A stretch of DNA of 64,000 nt from Streptomyces sp. R21 (GTDB lineage: Bacteria > Actinomycetota > Actinomycetes > Streptomycetales > Streptomycetaceae), in assembly GCF_041051975.1 (NCBI RefSeq), contig NZ_CP163435.1, positions 1,860,001 through 1,924,000 on the forward strand. Reading direction: 5' to 3'. The position numbers and the translations under genes are program-made. The notes below the pieces were generated by a model, which was given only the letters and a program-made list of their open reading frames with translations, made no database searches and was not told where the DNA came from. Positions 24,602 through 36,241 of this stretch are shown one piece after another. Numbering within the stretch: position 1 is the first letter of the stretch; every line of letters begins with the position of its first letter.

Positions 24602-25888
24602 GTGCGGCTCTCACGAAGAGGCCTGCTGCGCGCGGGCCTGGCCGGTACGGCCGCCACGGCGCTCGGCGGCCTGGCGTCCGGCTGCGCCGTTCCGACCGGC
24701 TCGACCGGCCGGAACATGGTCCTGTGGTACTGGAGCGGCGGCCTGAGCGACACGGTCGTCAAGCAGGCCAGGAGCCGCTACGGCAGCACGGTCGACCTCC
24801 AGGCCATCCAGATCGGCGGCTACTACCGGTCCAAGCTGATCACCACCATGGCCGGCCGCGCCCACCTTCCCGACATCGCGGGCCTCAAGGGCGAGGACAT
24901 GGCGTCCTACCTGCCCAACGCGGACCAGTTCGTGGACCTGCGGACACTCGGCGCGGAGAAGTACAAGAGCCAGTACCTGTCGTGGAAATGGGACCAGGGC
25001 ATCGCGGACGACGGCACGATGGTCGGCTTCCCCATCGACTGCGGCCCGGTCGCGCACTACTACCAGCCCGCCGTCTTCGAGAAGGCCGGCCTGCCGTCCG
25101 AACCCGCCGACGTCTCGCGGGAGATCGACACCTGGGAGAAGTTCTTCGCCGCCGGTGTGCAGTTGAAGAAGCGGATTCCCGGCACCTACCTGCTGACCGA
25201 CATCACCAGCGTCTTCACCATGTCGGTCAACCAGGGCACCAAGCAGTACGTCGACAAGGACCGGCACTTCATCGGCGACCAGGAGCACATCAAGGCCGCC
25301 TGGGCCCTGGCCGTGGAGGCCAAGCGGCGCGCGATCGTGTCGAGCATCGTCAGCGGTACGCCGGACGCGCTGTCGGCCCAGGAGAACGGCAAGCTGCCCA
25401 GCAACCTCAACGCCTCCTGGTCCACCAGCGACCTCAAGCTCGGCGTCCCGAAGACCAAGGGCAGGTGGCGCGTGGCGAACTGTCCCGGCGGCCCCTCCAA
25501 CATCGGCGGCTCCTTCCTGGCGATCACCAAGGCGTGCCGGGAGCCCGAGAAGGCCTTCGAGATCATCACCTGGCTGCTGAACCCCGCCAACCAGGCCCAG
25601 GGCTTCGTGGACGCGGGACTCTTCCCGTCCACCCCGGCGTCGTACGGCATGAAGAAGCTCCAGGAGCCCGACCCGTTCTTCGGCGGCCAGAACACGATGG
25701 ACGTCTTCGGGCCCGCCGCGCAGAAGATCCCGGTCGCCTACAACAGCCCGTACGACATCGCCCTCGGGCAGCCCGTCAAGGACGAGATCAAGAACGTCGG
25801 CGTCCTCGGCAAGGATCCCGACCAGGCCTGGAAAGACGCCATGAGCAAATGCCGTCGTATCGCCCAGCACCTGGGGGTGAGCTTCTGA
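24602..25888 (+). CDS. ABC sugar transporter substrate-binding lipoprotein (Tat-type)
   Basis: A 428-residue family 1 extracellular solute-binding protein. The leader has the twin-arginine LSRRGLLRAG and a lipobox LASGC, so the mature protein should be lipidated on the outer face of the membrane. Aromatic-rich segments (VLWYWSGG, YLSWKWDQG) suit sugar binding. It delivers an oligosaccharide to the two permeases encoded next. Two GTG codons three residues apart compete as the start; the second is given. No ATPase gene is present, as is usual in Streptomyces, where MsiK energises many sugar importers. Confidence 0.9.
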   Translation: MRLSRRGLLRAGLAGTAATALGGLASGCAVPTGSTGRNMVLWYWSGGLSDTVVKQARSRYGSTVDLQAIQIGGYYRSKLITTMAGRAHLPDIAGLKGEDMASYLPNADQFVDLRTLGAEKYKSQYLSWKWDQGIADDGTMVGFPIDCGPVAHYYQPAVFEKAGLPSEPADVSREIDTWEKFFAAGVQLKKRIPGTYLLTDITSVFTMSVNQGTKQYVDKDRHFIGDQEHIKAAWALAVEAKRRAIVSSIVSGTPDALSAQENGKLPSNLNASWSTSDLKLGVPKTKGRWRVANCPGGPSNIGGSFLAITKACREPEKAFEIITWLLNPANQAQGFVDAGLFPSTPASYGMKKLQEPDPFFGGQNTMDVFGPAAQKIPVAYNSPYDIALGQPVKDEIKNVGVLGKDPDQAWKDAMSKCRRIAQHLGVSF

Positions 25889-26850
25889 TGGCCACCGCCC
25901 CCGCGCTGGAGAAGCCCCCGCTGACCGTCGCCGAACCCCCGGCGGCGCGGCCCCGCAAGGGCATCCTGAAGTACTGGCGGCTGTACGCCGCGATCTCCCC
26001 CTTCTACCTGCTCTTCCTCGCCTTCGGGCTGATCCCGGTCGGCTTCTCGCTCTACCTGTCCTTCCACCGCTGGGACGGGCTCGGCTCGATGGAGTGGGCG
26101 GGCCTCGCGCAGTACAAGTACCTGCTGGCCGACAGCGACTTCTGGAACGCGATCGGCAACACGATCATCATCTGGGCGCTGGCCACCTTCCCCATGATCT
26201 TCCTGGCGATGGTCACGGCCGTGATGCTCAACTCGGCGGTCCGCTTCAAGAACCTCTACCGCTTCGCGTTCTTCCTGCCGAACGTGACCTCCGTCGTCGC
26301 CGTCGCGATCATCTTCGGCTCGGTGTTCTCCACCAACTTCGGCCTGGTCAACGCCCTGTTGCACGCGGTCGGAGTCGACCAGGTGGCGTGGCTGAACACC
26401 CCCTGGGGCATCAAGGTCGCCATCGCCACCCTGATGACCTGGCAGTGGACCGGCTACAACGCGATCATCTTCCTCGCCGGGCTCCAGACGATCCCGACCG
26501 AGCTGTACGAGGCAGCGCGCATGGACGGCGCCGGTCCCGTGCAGACCTTCTTCCGGGTCACGCTGCCGCTGATGCGGCCGGTGCTGCTGTTCGTGCTCGT
26601 CGTCTCCACCGTCACCGGCCTGCAGAGCTTCTCCGAACCGCAGGTGCTGCTGCAGACCACCGCCAACGACTCCACCTTCTCGGGCGGTCCCGGCCACGCC
26701 GGGCAGACGATGGTCCTCTACTTCTTCCAGCAGACCTTCGACAACAACGACTTCGGCTACGGCGCCGCCGTGGCGTGGGGCATCTTCCTCGTCGTCGTCC
26801 TCTTCTCCATCATCAACTGGCGCCTGGTGCAGCGCCGGGACGAAGACTAG
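25888..26850 (+). CDS. ABC sugar transporter permease (MalF-like)
   Basis: A 320-residue inner-membrane permease with about six helices, starting after a basic N-terminus (ISPFYLLFLAFGLIPVGFSLYL). The cytoplasmic EAA loop reads ELYEAARMDGAG, the docking site for the ATPase. Its ATG overlaps the binding-protein stop (TGATG), so the two are translationally coupled. Pairs with the next gene to form the import channel. Confidence 0.92.
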   Translation: MATAPALEKPPLTVAEPPAARPRKGILKYWRLYAAISPFYLLFLAFGLIPVGFSLYLSFHRWDGLGSMEWAGLAQYKYLLADSDFWNAIGNTIIIWALATFPMIFLAMVTAVMLNSAVRFKNLYRFAFFLPNVTSVVAVAIIFGSVFSTNFGLVNALLHAVGVDQVAWLNTPWGIKVAIATLMTWQWTGYNAIIFLAGLQTIPTELYEAARMDGAGPVQTFFRVTLPLMRPVLLFVLVVSTVTGLQSFSEPQVLLQTTANDSTFSGGPGHAGQTMVLYFFQQTFDNNDFGYGAAVAWGIFLVVVLFSIINWRLVQRRDED

Positions 26851-26864
26851 GAAGGCCGGTCACC

Positions 26865-27700
26865 ATGGCATCCATCAAGGGCTCCCTGCGCAGGAGCATC
26901 GGACTGCACGCGACGCTGATCCTCGGCGTCCTCCTCTCGGCCTTCCCGTTCTACTGGGCCGTGATCATGTCGACGCACTCGTCGTCGGAGATCTTCTCCT
27001 ACCCGCCGAAACTGCTGCCGGGCTCGCACTTCCTGGAGAACGTCCGCCATCTCTTCGACGCCATCGACTTCTTCGGGTCGATGTGGAACTCGCTGCTGGT
27101 CGCGGTGACGGTGACCTTCCTGGTCCTGTTCTTCGACTCACTGGCCGCCTTCGTCTTCGCCAAGTTCGAGTTCCCGGGCCGCAAGGTGCTGTTCGCGCTG
27201 ATGATGGCGATCTTCATGGTGCCGGCGCAGCTCCAGGCCATCCCGCAGTTCGTGATCATGGCGAAGATCGGCTGGATCGGTTCGATGACCGCGCTGATCG
27301 TTCCGGCCGCGGCCAACGCGTTCGGCATCTTCTGGATGCGCCAGTACATGAAGAACGCGATCCACGACGAACTGCTCGACGCCTCGAAGCTGGACGGCGC
27401 CGGATTCCTGCGCCAGTACTGGCACGTGGCGCTGCCGGTCGTCCGGCCGGGCCTCGCCTTCCTCGGCATCTTCACGTTCATGGGCCAGTGGAACGACTAC
27501 GCCTGGCCGCTGATCGCCCTCACCAACCCGGACAACGTGACCCTTCAGGTCGCCCTGTCCCAGCTCAACGGCACCCATGGCACCACCGACTACGGAATGG
27601 TCATGACGGGCGCGCTGCTCGCCCTGGTCCCGCTGCTGATCGTCTTCGCGATCGGCGCCAAGCAGATCATCGCGGATCTCGGCAAGGGGGCCATCCGCTG

Positions 27701-27701
<1 letters not shown>
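26865..27701 (+). CDS. ABC sugar transporter permease (MalG-like)
   Basis: A 278-residue permease of the MalG type with six predicted helices. The EAA loop is ELLDASKLDGAG, followed by the conserved PVVRPGLAFLGIFTFMGQWNDYAWPL region. AGGAAGG stands before the ATG. It overlaps the beta-galactosidase start by 1 bp, tying import to intracellular hydrolysis. Confidence 0.92.
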
Positions 27702-30655
<2,954 letters not shown>

Positions 30656-30710
30656 TCTCCCCGCGAACCCCCCGCGCCTTTCCCCTTACGTCACCTCTCA
30701 CGGAGCACAC

Positions 30711-32558
30711 GTGTGTACTTCGCATGACCAGAACCAGGGCGAGGCCGAGCAGGCCGGTGCCGCAAGACGCAGTTTCCTCAGGGCCACGGCGCTGCTCGGC
30801 GCCGCCGCCACGGCCGGGGTCGCACTGCCCACCGTGGCCGAGGCGGCTCCCGCGAGCGCGAGCAGCAGGCGGCCCGACCCGGAAAGCCGTCGCTTCACGG
30901 TCGCCGTGATGCCCGACACCCAGTACCTCTTCGACGGTCCGAGCATCGACAAGACCCCCGTCGAGGCATCCCTGCGCTATCTCCTCGAGCACGGGAAGGA
31001 CGAGAACATCGTCTTCCTGTCCCACCTCGGCGATCTCACGCAGAACGGCGCGAAGGAGGAGTTCGCGGCGATCGGAGACGCCTTCCGGCCGCTGGACCGG
31101 CGGGGCGTCGGCTACAGCGTCCTCGCCGGCAACCACGACGTACGGTCCTCCACCGACGACGGGCGCGGCGCGACGCCGTACCTGGACACCTTCGGGCCGA
31201 AGCGGTTCAAGGGCGCGGCCACGTTCGGGGGCGCCTCCTCGGACGGCTACAACACCTTCCACCTCTTCGAGGCGGGCGGGCGGCAGTGGATGGTGCTCGC
31301 GCTGGACTGGCGGCTGTCGGCGGCGGGTTACGCGTGGGCGAAGGACGTCCTCGCGCAGCATCCGACGACACCGGTGATCCTCACGACGCACGAGCTGGTC
31401 GTCGAGGACGACACCCTGTCGGCCTACGGCCAGCAGCTGTGGGACCGCCTCGTGGCGGACCACGACCAGATCTTCCTCACCCTCAACGGCCACTACTGGC
31501 CCGCCGCCCGCGCAACACGCAGGAACACGGCCGGACATGACGTCCACCTCCATCTGACGAACTATCAGAACCGGTATTTCGGCGGCGCGGCGATGATCCG
31601 GCTCTACCGCTTCGACCTGGACCGGAACGTCATCGACGTCGAGACGATCTCGCCTTGGATCCTGGGCCGGGCTGCGAAGGGGCTCAACGAGCTGGAGCGG
31701 CAGGAGATCGAACTCAGCGGTGACGCCGACCGGTTCTCGGTGCCGATCGACTTCGAGGAGCGCTTTTCCGGCTTCGCCCCGGCGCCCGCGCGCCCGTCGC
31801 GGCCCGCGGCGAAGATGCTCGTCCCCGGCACCGTCGCCTACTGGCGCTTCGACGGTCACGCCGACGGCGCCGCCGTGACCGGCACGGTCCGCGACCTCTC
31901 CGGGCGCGGGAACGACCTCACACTGCTCACCGTCGGCGGCGGCTCGCTGAACTGGTCGTCCGACCACCACCCCGACCAGCCCGGCCACGGCAGCCTGGAG
32001 TTCCAGGGCTTCAAGTCCCCGCTGAAGGGCGCGTACCTGCGCACCGTCGACGGCGCGCCGCTCAACTCCGCAACGTTCGGGAACGGTTACACCATCGAGG
32101 CGTTCTACCGACTGCCCGCCGACTGGGACCCGGACCACCACGCCTGGTCCGGCATCGTGAGCCGCACCGGCACGGGCGGCGCGGCGGGCAAGACCGGTGA
32201 CGACCCCGACGAACCGCTCGCCACACTCTCGCTCTCCAACGACCGCGAGCCGCAGTGGGCCGCACGACCGCTCAACCAGGAGGGCATCGCCACCAACTGG
32301 GGCCAGGAAACGCCCCTGGAGACCTGGTGGCACCTCGCGGTCGTCAGCGAAGGCAAGCACACCACGCTCTACGTCGAGGGCTGCCCGACCGTCCGCAACC
32401 CGAAGGCGGTCGCGGTCGGCCTCGCCTCGGTCGGGCTGCCGTGGCTCCTCGGCGGCTACGAGTACGCGGGCCGGATCGACCAGATCCTGCACGGACGGCT
32501 CGGCGACGTCCGGATCGTCCAACGCGCCCTGCCCGTCACGTCGTTCATGAACCACTGA
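30711..32558 (+). CDS. Tat-exported metallophosphoesterase with LamG-like domain
   Basis: A 615-residue secreted protein. A Tat signal (ARRSFLRATALLGAAA ... EAAP) leads into a calcineurin-like phosphoesterase domain (about 55-290) with VMPDTQY, HLGDLTQ, AGNHD, TTHE and a modified last motif LNGHYW. A LamG/concanavalin-type beta-sandwich (about 375-610, VAYWRFDGHADG ... YEYAGRIDQILHG) follows and may bind glycans. GTG start with GGAG 6 bp upstream. It lies 55 bp after the beta-galactosidase gene in the same direction, so it is likely part of the sugar locus, probably cleaving a phosphoester on the polymer or a released product outside the cell. Confidence 0.87.
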   Translation: MCTSHDQNQGEAEQAGAARRSFLRATALLGAAATAGVALPTVAEAAPASASSRRPDPESRRFTVAVMPDTQYLFDGPSIDKTPVEASLRYLLEHGKDENIVFLSHLGDLTQNGAKEEFAAIGDAFRPLDRRGVGYSVLAGNHDVRSSTDDGRGATPYLDTFGPKRFKGAATFGGASSDGYNTFHLFEAGGRQWMVLALDWRLSAAGYAWAKDVLAQHPTTPVILTTHELVVEDDTLSAYGQQLWDRLVADHDQIFLTLNGHYWPAARATRRNTAGHDVHLHLTNYQNRYFGGAAMIRLYRFDLDRNVIDVETISPWILGRAAKGLNELERQEIELSGDADRFSVPIDFEERFSGFAPAPARPSRPAAKMLVPGTVAYWRFDGHADGAAVTGTVRDLSGRGNDLTLLTVGGGSLNWSSDHHPDQPGHGSLEFQGFKSPLKGAYLRTVDGAPLNSATFGNGYTIEAFYRLPADWDPDHHAWSGIVSRTGTGGAAGKTGDDPDEPLATLSLSNDREPQWAARPLNQEGIATNWGQETPLETWWHLAVVSEGKHTTLYVEGCPTVRNPKAVAVGLASVGLPWLLGGYEYAGRIDQILHGRLGDVRIVQRALPVTSFMNH

Positions 32559-32589
32559 GACTTCCGAGACCTCCAGGGACGCACCAACC

Positions 32590-34257
32590 ATGACCGAGCA
32601 GCAGCTGCCCTCCTGGGCCGACCCGTCCGTCTCCCCCGCCTCCCTCGACGCCCAGGGCACCTCCCGGCGTCATCTCCTGCGCAGCGCAGGCCTGTTCGGC
32701 GCGGCCTTCGCCCTCGGTTCCGCGGCGGCCCCCGCCGCCGCGGCCGGGCGGGGATTCGGCGGCGACGACCCGCGCCTCGCCTACCTCGTCGGCGACCACC
32801 ACGTGCACTCCGTCTACAGCCACGACGCGAAGTACCTGTTCTCCCAGCTCGCCCGGGCCGGTGCCCGCTACGGCCTGGACTGGATGGTCTTCAACGAGCA
32901 CTCCAACTTCGGGCACGCCCACTACGGCGCGAAGCTGGAGCACCAGGAGATCCTCAAGGCGCGCGCCGAGAACCCGCGCCAGCTGATCTTCCAGGGCCTG
33001 GAGTGGTACATCCCGGCCGCCGAGCACGCCACGGTGTTCGCCGCGCCCGGCCCGCACGAGGTGGACCTGCTCACGCAGTTCGAACTCGCCTACGACGGCA
33101 AGCTGCTCGGCTACGCGGAAGGGTCCGCGGGCAGCCCCGACACGGCACGCAACGAGGCACACGCCGTCAAGGCCATCCAGTGGCTCGCCGAGCAGCGCCG
33201 CACCGGGTACGTCGACGACGTCCTCGTCCTCGCCAACCATCCGCTGCGCCTGGGCATCGACTCGCCGCACGAGATGCGCAACTGGCGTGACGCGGCACCC
33301 GAGATCGTGATCGGCATGGAGGGCGCGCCCGGTGCCCAGGGCGCGGCCATCCCCGGCTGGCGCGGTACGACGTCGATCCGCGGCGAGTACGAGAACAAGC
33401 CGTCGGCGCAGTCGTGGTCGGGCTATCCGGCGGACGCGTATCTGACGTACGGCGGCTTCGACTGGGCGACGGCGACCGTCGGCGGGCTGTGGGACTCGAT
33501 GCTGGCCGAGGGCCGGCTGTTCTCGATCACCACCAACTCCGACAACCACCGGACCGTCTTCGACACCTGGAAGAACGGCGACTGGCCTGCCGGGCAGAAC
33601 TTCGACAACACCGGCAAGCTGCCCGACCCGGTGAACACCGACACCCCGCAGCCGGGCAGCGACTTCTGGCCCGGCGAGTTCAGCCGCACCCATGTCGGTG
33701 TGACCCGCTACGGATACCGCGCGGTGATGGCCGGGATGCGCGCGGGCCGCGTCTGGCTCGACCACGGGCATCTGCTGGACGGGCTCGACGTGCGGATCAA
33801 GCGCGACTGCGACTTCGGGCCGGGTGTGACCCTCGGCGGCCGGTTGCGCGTCCGCAAGGGCGAGAAGCTCACCCTGTCCGTCACCGTGACGACGGCCTCG
33901 CGCCCCAACCCGCAGGGAATCCTGCCGGAGTTGGCCCATGTCGACGTGATCCGCGGCGCGGTGCGCGGGCCCGCCACCGACCGTGACGCGTGGCGCGCAC
34001 CCGACACCCGGGTCGTGCACACCCAGGACGTGAGCGGCCGCAAGGGGACGTACACCCTGCGCATCCCGCTGACCGCCGGGGACGAGTCCTTCTACGTCCG
34101 GCTGCGCGGCAGCGACGGCAACCGGCACGGTGCGGGCTACCTCGGTGCCACGGTCGACCCGCACGGGCCGATCCCGCACGAGCCCGGCAACGGTGACCCG
34201 TGGGCCGATACATGGTTCTATGCGAACCCCATATTCGTCGACGTGGCGGGTGGCTGA
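32590..34257 (+). CDS. Tat-exported PHP-domain metal-dependent hydrolase
   Basis: A 555-residue secreted protein with a Tat signal (SRRHLLRSAGLFGAAFALG ... AAAAG). The PHP metal motifs appear in order: DHHVHSVYSH, NEHSNFGH, LEWY, ANHPLR and NSDNHR. PHP enzymes hydrolyse phosphate esters with a trinuclear metal site; secreted versions of the CehA/McbA type are poorly characterised. A C-terminal beta domain (about 400-555) follows. It is 31 bp after the metallophosphoesterase gene, making two exported phosphoesterases in a row at the end of the sugar operon. Confidence 0.85.
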   Translation: MTEQQLPSWADPSVSPASLDAQGTSRRHLLRSAGLFGAAFALGSAAAPAAAAGRGFGGDDPRLAYLVGDHHVHSVYSHDAKYLFSQLARAGARYGLDWMVFNEHSNFGHAHYGAKLEHQEILKARAENPRQLIFQGLEWYIPAAEHATVFAAPGPHEVDLLTQFELAYDGKLLGYAEGSAGSPDTARNEAHAVKAIQWLAEQRRTGYVDDVLVLANHPLRLGIDSPHEMRNWRDAAPEIVIGMEGAPGAQGAAIPGWRGTTSIRGEYENKPSAQSWSGYPADAYLTYGGFDWATATVGGLWDSMLAEGRLFSITTNSDNHRTVFDTWKNGDWPAGQNFDNTGKLPDPVNTDTPQPGSDFWPGEFSRTHVGVTRYGYRAVMAGMRAGRVWLDHGHLLDGLDVRIKRDCDFGPGVTLGGRLRVRKGEKLTLSVTVTTASRPNPQGILPELAHVDVIRGAVRGPATDRDAWRAPDTRVVHTQDVSGRKGTYTLRIPLTAGDESFYVRLRGSDGNRHGAGYLGATVDPHGPIPHEPGNGDPWADTWFYANPIFVDVAGG

Positions 34258-34346
34258 CGAAGCGTCAGGCACCCGCTCGCGTGTCCGGCCGGCCGGACAC
34301 GGCGACGTTGAAGAGGTTCGCCGTCGCCACGCTCGTCCTGCCTCAT

Positions 34347-35318
34347 TCAGGTCAGCGCGTCGCTCTTGCGCCGCCAACTCACGATCGTCGCCTGGTTCGG
34401 TGTCACGTTGTGCCAGACGACTTCCCTGGTCCCGCCCTCGGCAGCCTGGAACACCCGCTCCTGATCGCCCACGGAGCTCTTCGGCGTGAACGCGGAGACC
34501 GTCAGATCCTGCAAGGCGGAGCCGGAGAGTTCGAGGTGGACGTCGATCGCGAACGCCCCGTGGGACAGCGGCACGTAATCAGTGGCATGCCGATACATAC
34601 GGGCACTTCGCCGCGCCGTGAAGTCGTGCCCGCGGGCGATCACCTCTTGGGGACTCTTCTCGGCGATGAGCCGAGCCTGATTGAGGGAGACGCGGCTGTC
34701 GTCCTCGCGAAACGGGAGCGCGTAGGAGCGGATGACTTCTTCCCCCTCGTCGACACGCACGCGACTCTGCGGGCAGCTCAGCCCGTAGTAGGTGAAGGCG
34801 GACGGGAACCCGTCCACGGACCTGAGAATCCACGGCGGCTTGATGAACCTCAACCCGTCCCTGCCGATGGAACGCCCGTCCTGGATGACCGTGATGTTCA
34901 GCCGAAGGACGTCGGGTCCCTCCCAGTCGAAGGCCACATGCCAGTGGGACGACCTCAGATAGGACTTCCCCTCCGAGAACTCCATCACGGCGTCCTGGAG
35001 CTGCTGTGGCTGATTCGGATCGAGAAACCCGAACATCTCACCGACCTGCTGCCCCAGACTTTTCCTCTCAGCGGCCTCGTACAGCTTGTACTTGAGGTAG
35101 AAATCTCCGCTGACGGCCAGAACGGCAGCCACGAGGAAGGATTCGCCAAGCGCTGCGGCAGCATTGTGAAACTCTCCGCCATCAAGCCAGTAGCGCGACA
35201 CGGCGTAACTGATCACCGCAGGCACAAGGAGCAGGTATGCAGCGAACTTCGCACACCATCTCCTCAGTCCGTTCCGGCCGGTCGGCTCATCAACCGCAGC
35301 CGGCAATGTGTCACCCAT
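34347..35318 (-). CDS. membrane protein of unknown function with cytoplasmic C-terminal domain
   Basis: A 323-residue protein not recognised as any family. Two hydrophobic helices near the N-terminus (FAAYLLLVPAVISYAVSRYW and ALGESFLVAAVLAVSGDFYL) precede about 240 soluble residues starting KYKLYEAAERKSLGQQVGEMFGF. The soluble part looks like mixed alpha/beta with many charged residues. Base composition is visibly less GC-rich than its neighbours, with many A/T third positions, which suggests later acquisition. The ATG MGDTLPAAV was chosen; upstream extension has no support. It is alone between convergent and unrelated genes. Confidence 0.7.
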   Translation of the reverse strand: MGDTLPAAVDEPTGRNGLRRWCAKFAAYLLLVPAVISYAVSRYWLDGGEFHNAAAALGESFLVAAVLAVSGDFYLKYKLYEAAERKSLGQQVGEMFGFLDPNQPQQLQDAVMEFSEGKSYLRSSHWHVAFDWEGPDVLRLNITVIQDGRSIGRDGLRFIKPPWILRSVDGFPSAFTYYGLSCPQSRVRVDEGEEVIRSYALPFREDDSRVSLNQARLIAEKSPQEVIARGHDFTARRSARMYRHATDYVPLSHGAFAIDVHLELSGSALQDLTVSAFTPKSSVGDQERVFQAAEGGTREVVWHNVTPNQATIVSWRRKSDALT

Positions 35319-35771
35319 GTTTCCCACGCCCCCCACTGACCGCGCCAAGCGTACTTTTCGCGTCACCGAGCGCCGTGGGGGGATCGTAAAGAAGTAACGA
35401 CCGCGGCACCATACGCACGGCACGGACACATGGAGCACGGAAATCGGCCCATGAGACATGCCCTCACGGATTCACTCTTTCTTGGGAGGGACGTGAGCAG
35501 AGCAAGGAGCCAACGACCAGCGCCCCACACACTCCGCCGCCGTCACCACGCAGCAGCTCGCCCCGGACCGTGTCGTCCGGGGCGAACATCCGCGCCACGC
35601 AGGGAGTCTTCGGGGCGAGACCGTCGACATGGACGGCCGGTGCATGACGCCCGGAGGTGTTCTCCACCGAGTTCGGCACGGCGATCCAGACCTGGGACAC
35701 CAGCCAGGATCCCCAGCCTGCGAAAGAGGAGTACGGGGAACTGATCCCCTGAGCAGGCCGGTTGACCGCCG
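35319..35771. pseudogene. gene-poor stretch with possible coding remnant
   Basis: No intact gene is seen in this 453-bp stretch. At 35657-35752 on the plus strand a 31-codon frame (VFSTEFGTAIQTWDTSQ ...) has strongly GC-rich third positions and ends in TGA, but an in-frame stop lies 4 codons before it. An open frame just upstream (GETVDMDGRCMTPG) is in another phase, as if a frameshift separated two parts of one decayed gene. The family is not recognised. Confidence 0.3.
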
Positions 35772-36227
35772 TCAGGCGTAGAAGCGTGACAGGCTCTGCA
35801 GGACGGCGGCGGGCTTCCCGCCGCCGTCGATCTCTATCGCGCCGTCGACGGCGATCTGCACGCCGCCCGGCACGTCCTCGACCGAGGCGAGCTTGGCGAC
35901 CAGCCGGACGCGCGAGCCGACCTTCACCGGCGCGGGGAAACGCACCTTGTTCAGGCCGTAGTTGACCTTGGTGGAGACGCCCTCGACGTCCAGCAGCTCG
36001 GTGAAGAGCGGGATGAAGAGGGACAGGGTCAGATAGCCGTGCGCGATGGGCGCGCCGAACGGGCCCGCCGCGGCCTTCTCGGGGTCGACATGGATCCACT
36101 GGTGGTCGCCGGTGGCGTCGGCGAAGGTGTCGATGCGCTCTTGGGTGACCTCGATCCACTCGCTGGTGCCGAGGTCGCTGCCCGCGAGCTTCTTCAGTTC
36201 GTCGAGGCCGTTGACGGTGATGCCCAT
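35772..36227 (-). CDS. MaoC-family (R)-specific enoyl-CoA hydratase/dehydratase
   Basis: A 151-residue hot-dog-fold protein. The hydratase signature is clear: FADATGDHQWIHVDPEKA with the catalytic Asp and His, and PIAHGYLTLSL. It would hydrate an enoyl-CoA produced downstream of the acyl-CoA ligase encoded immediately upstream. The gap between the two genes is 14 bp. Several sizes of MaoC proteins exist; this is the short single-domain type, active as a dimer. Confidence 0.9.
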   Translation of the reverse strand: MGITVNGLDELKKLAGSDLGTSEWIEVTQERIDTFADATGDHQWIHVDPEKAAAGPFGAPIAHGYLTLSLFIPLFTELLDVEGVSTKVNYGLNKVRFPAPVKVGSRVRLVAKLASVEDVPGGVQIAVDGAIEIDGGGKPAAVLQSLSRFYA

Positions 36228-36241
36228 GTGCCGTTCCTTAG

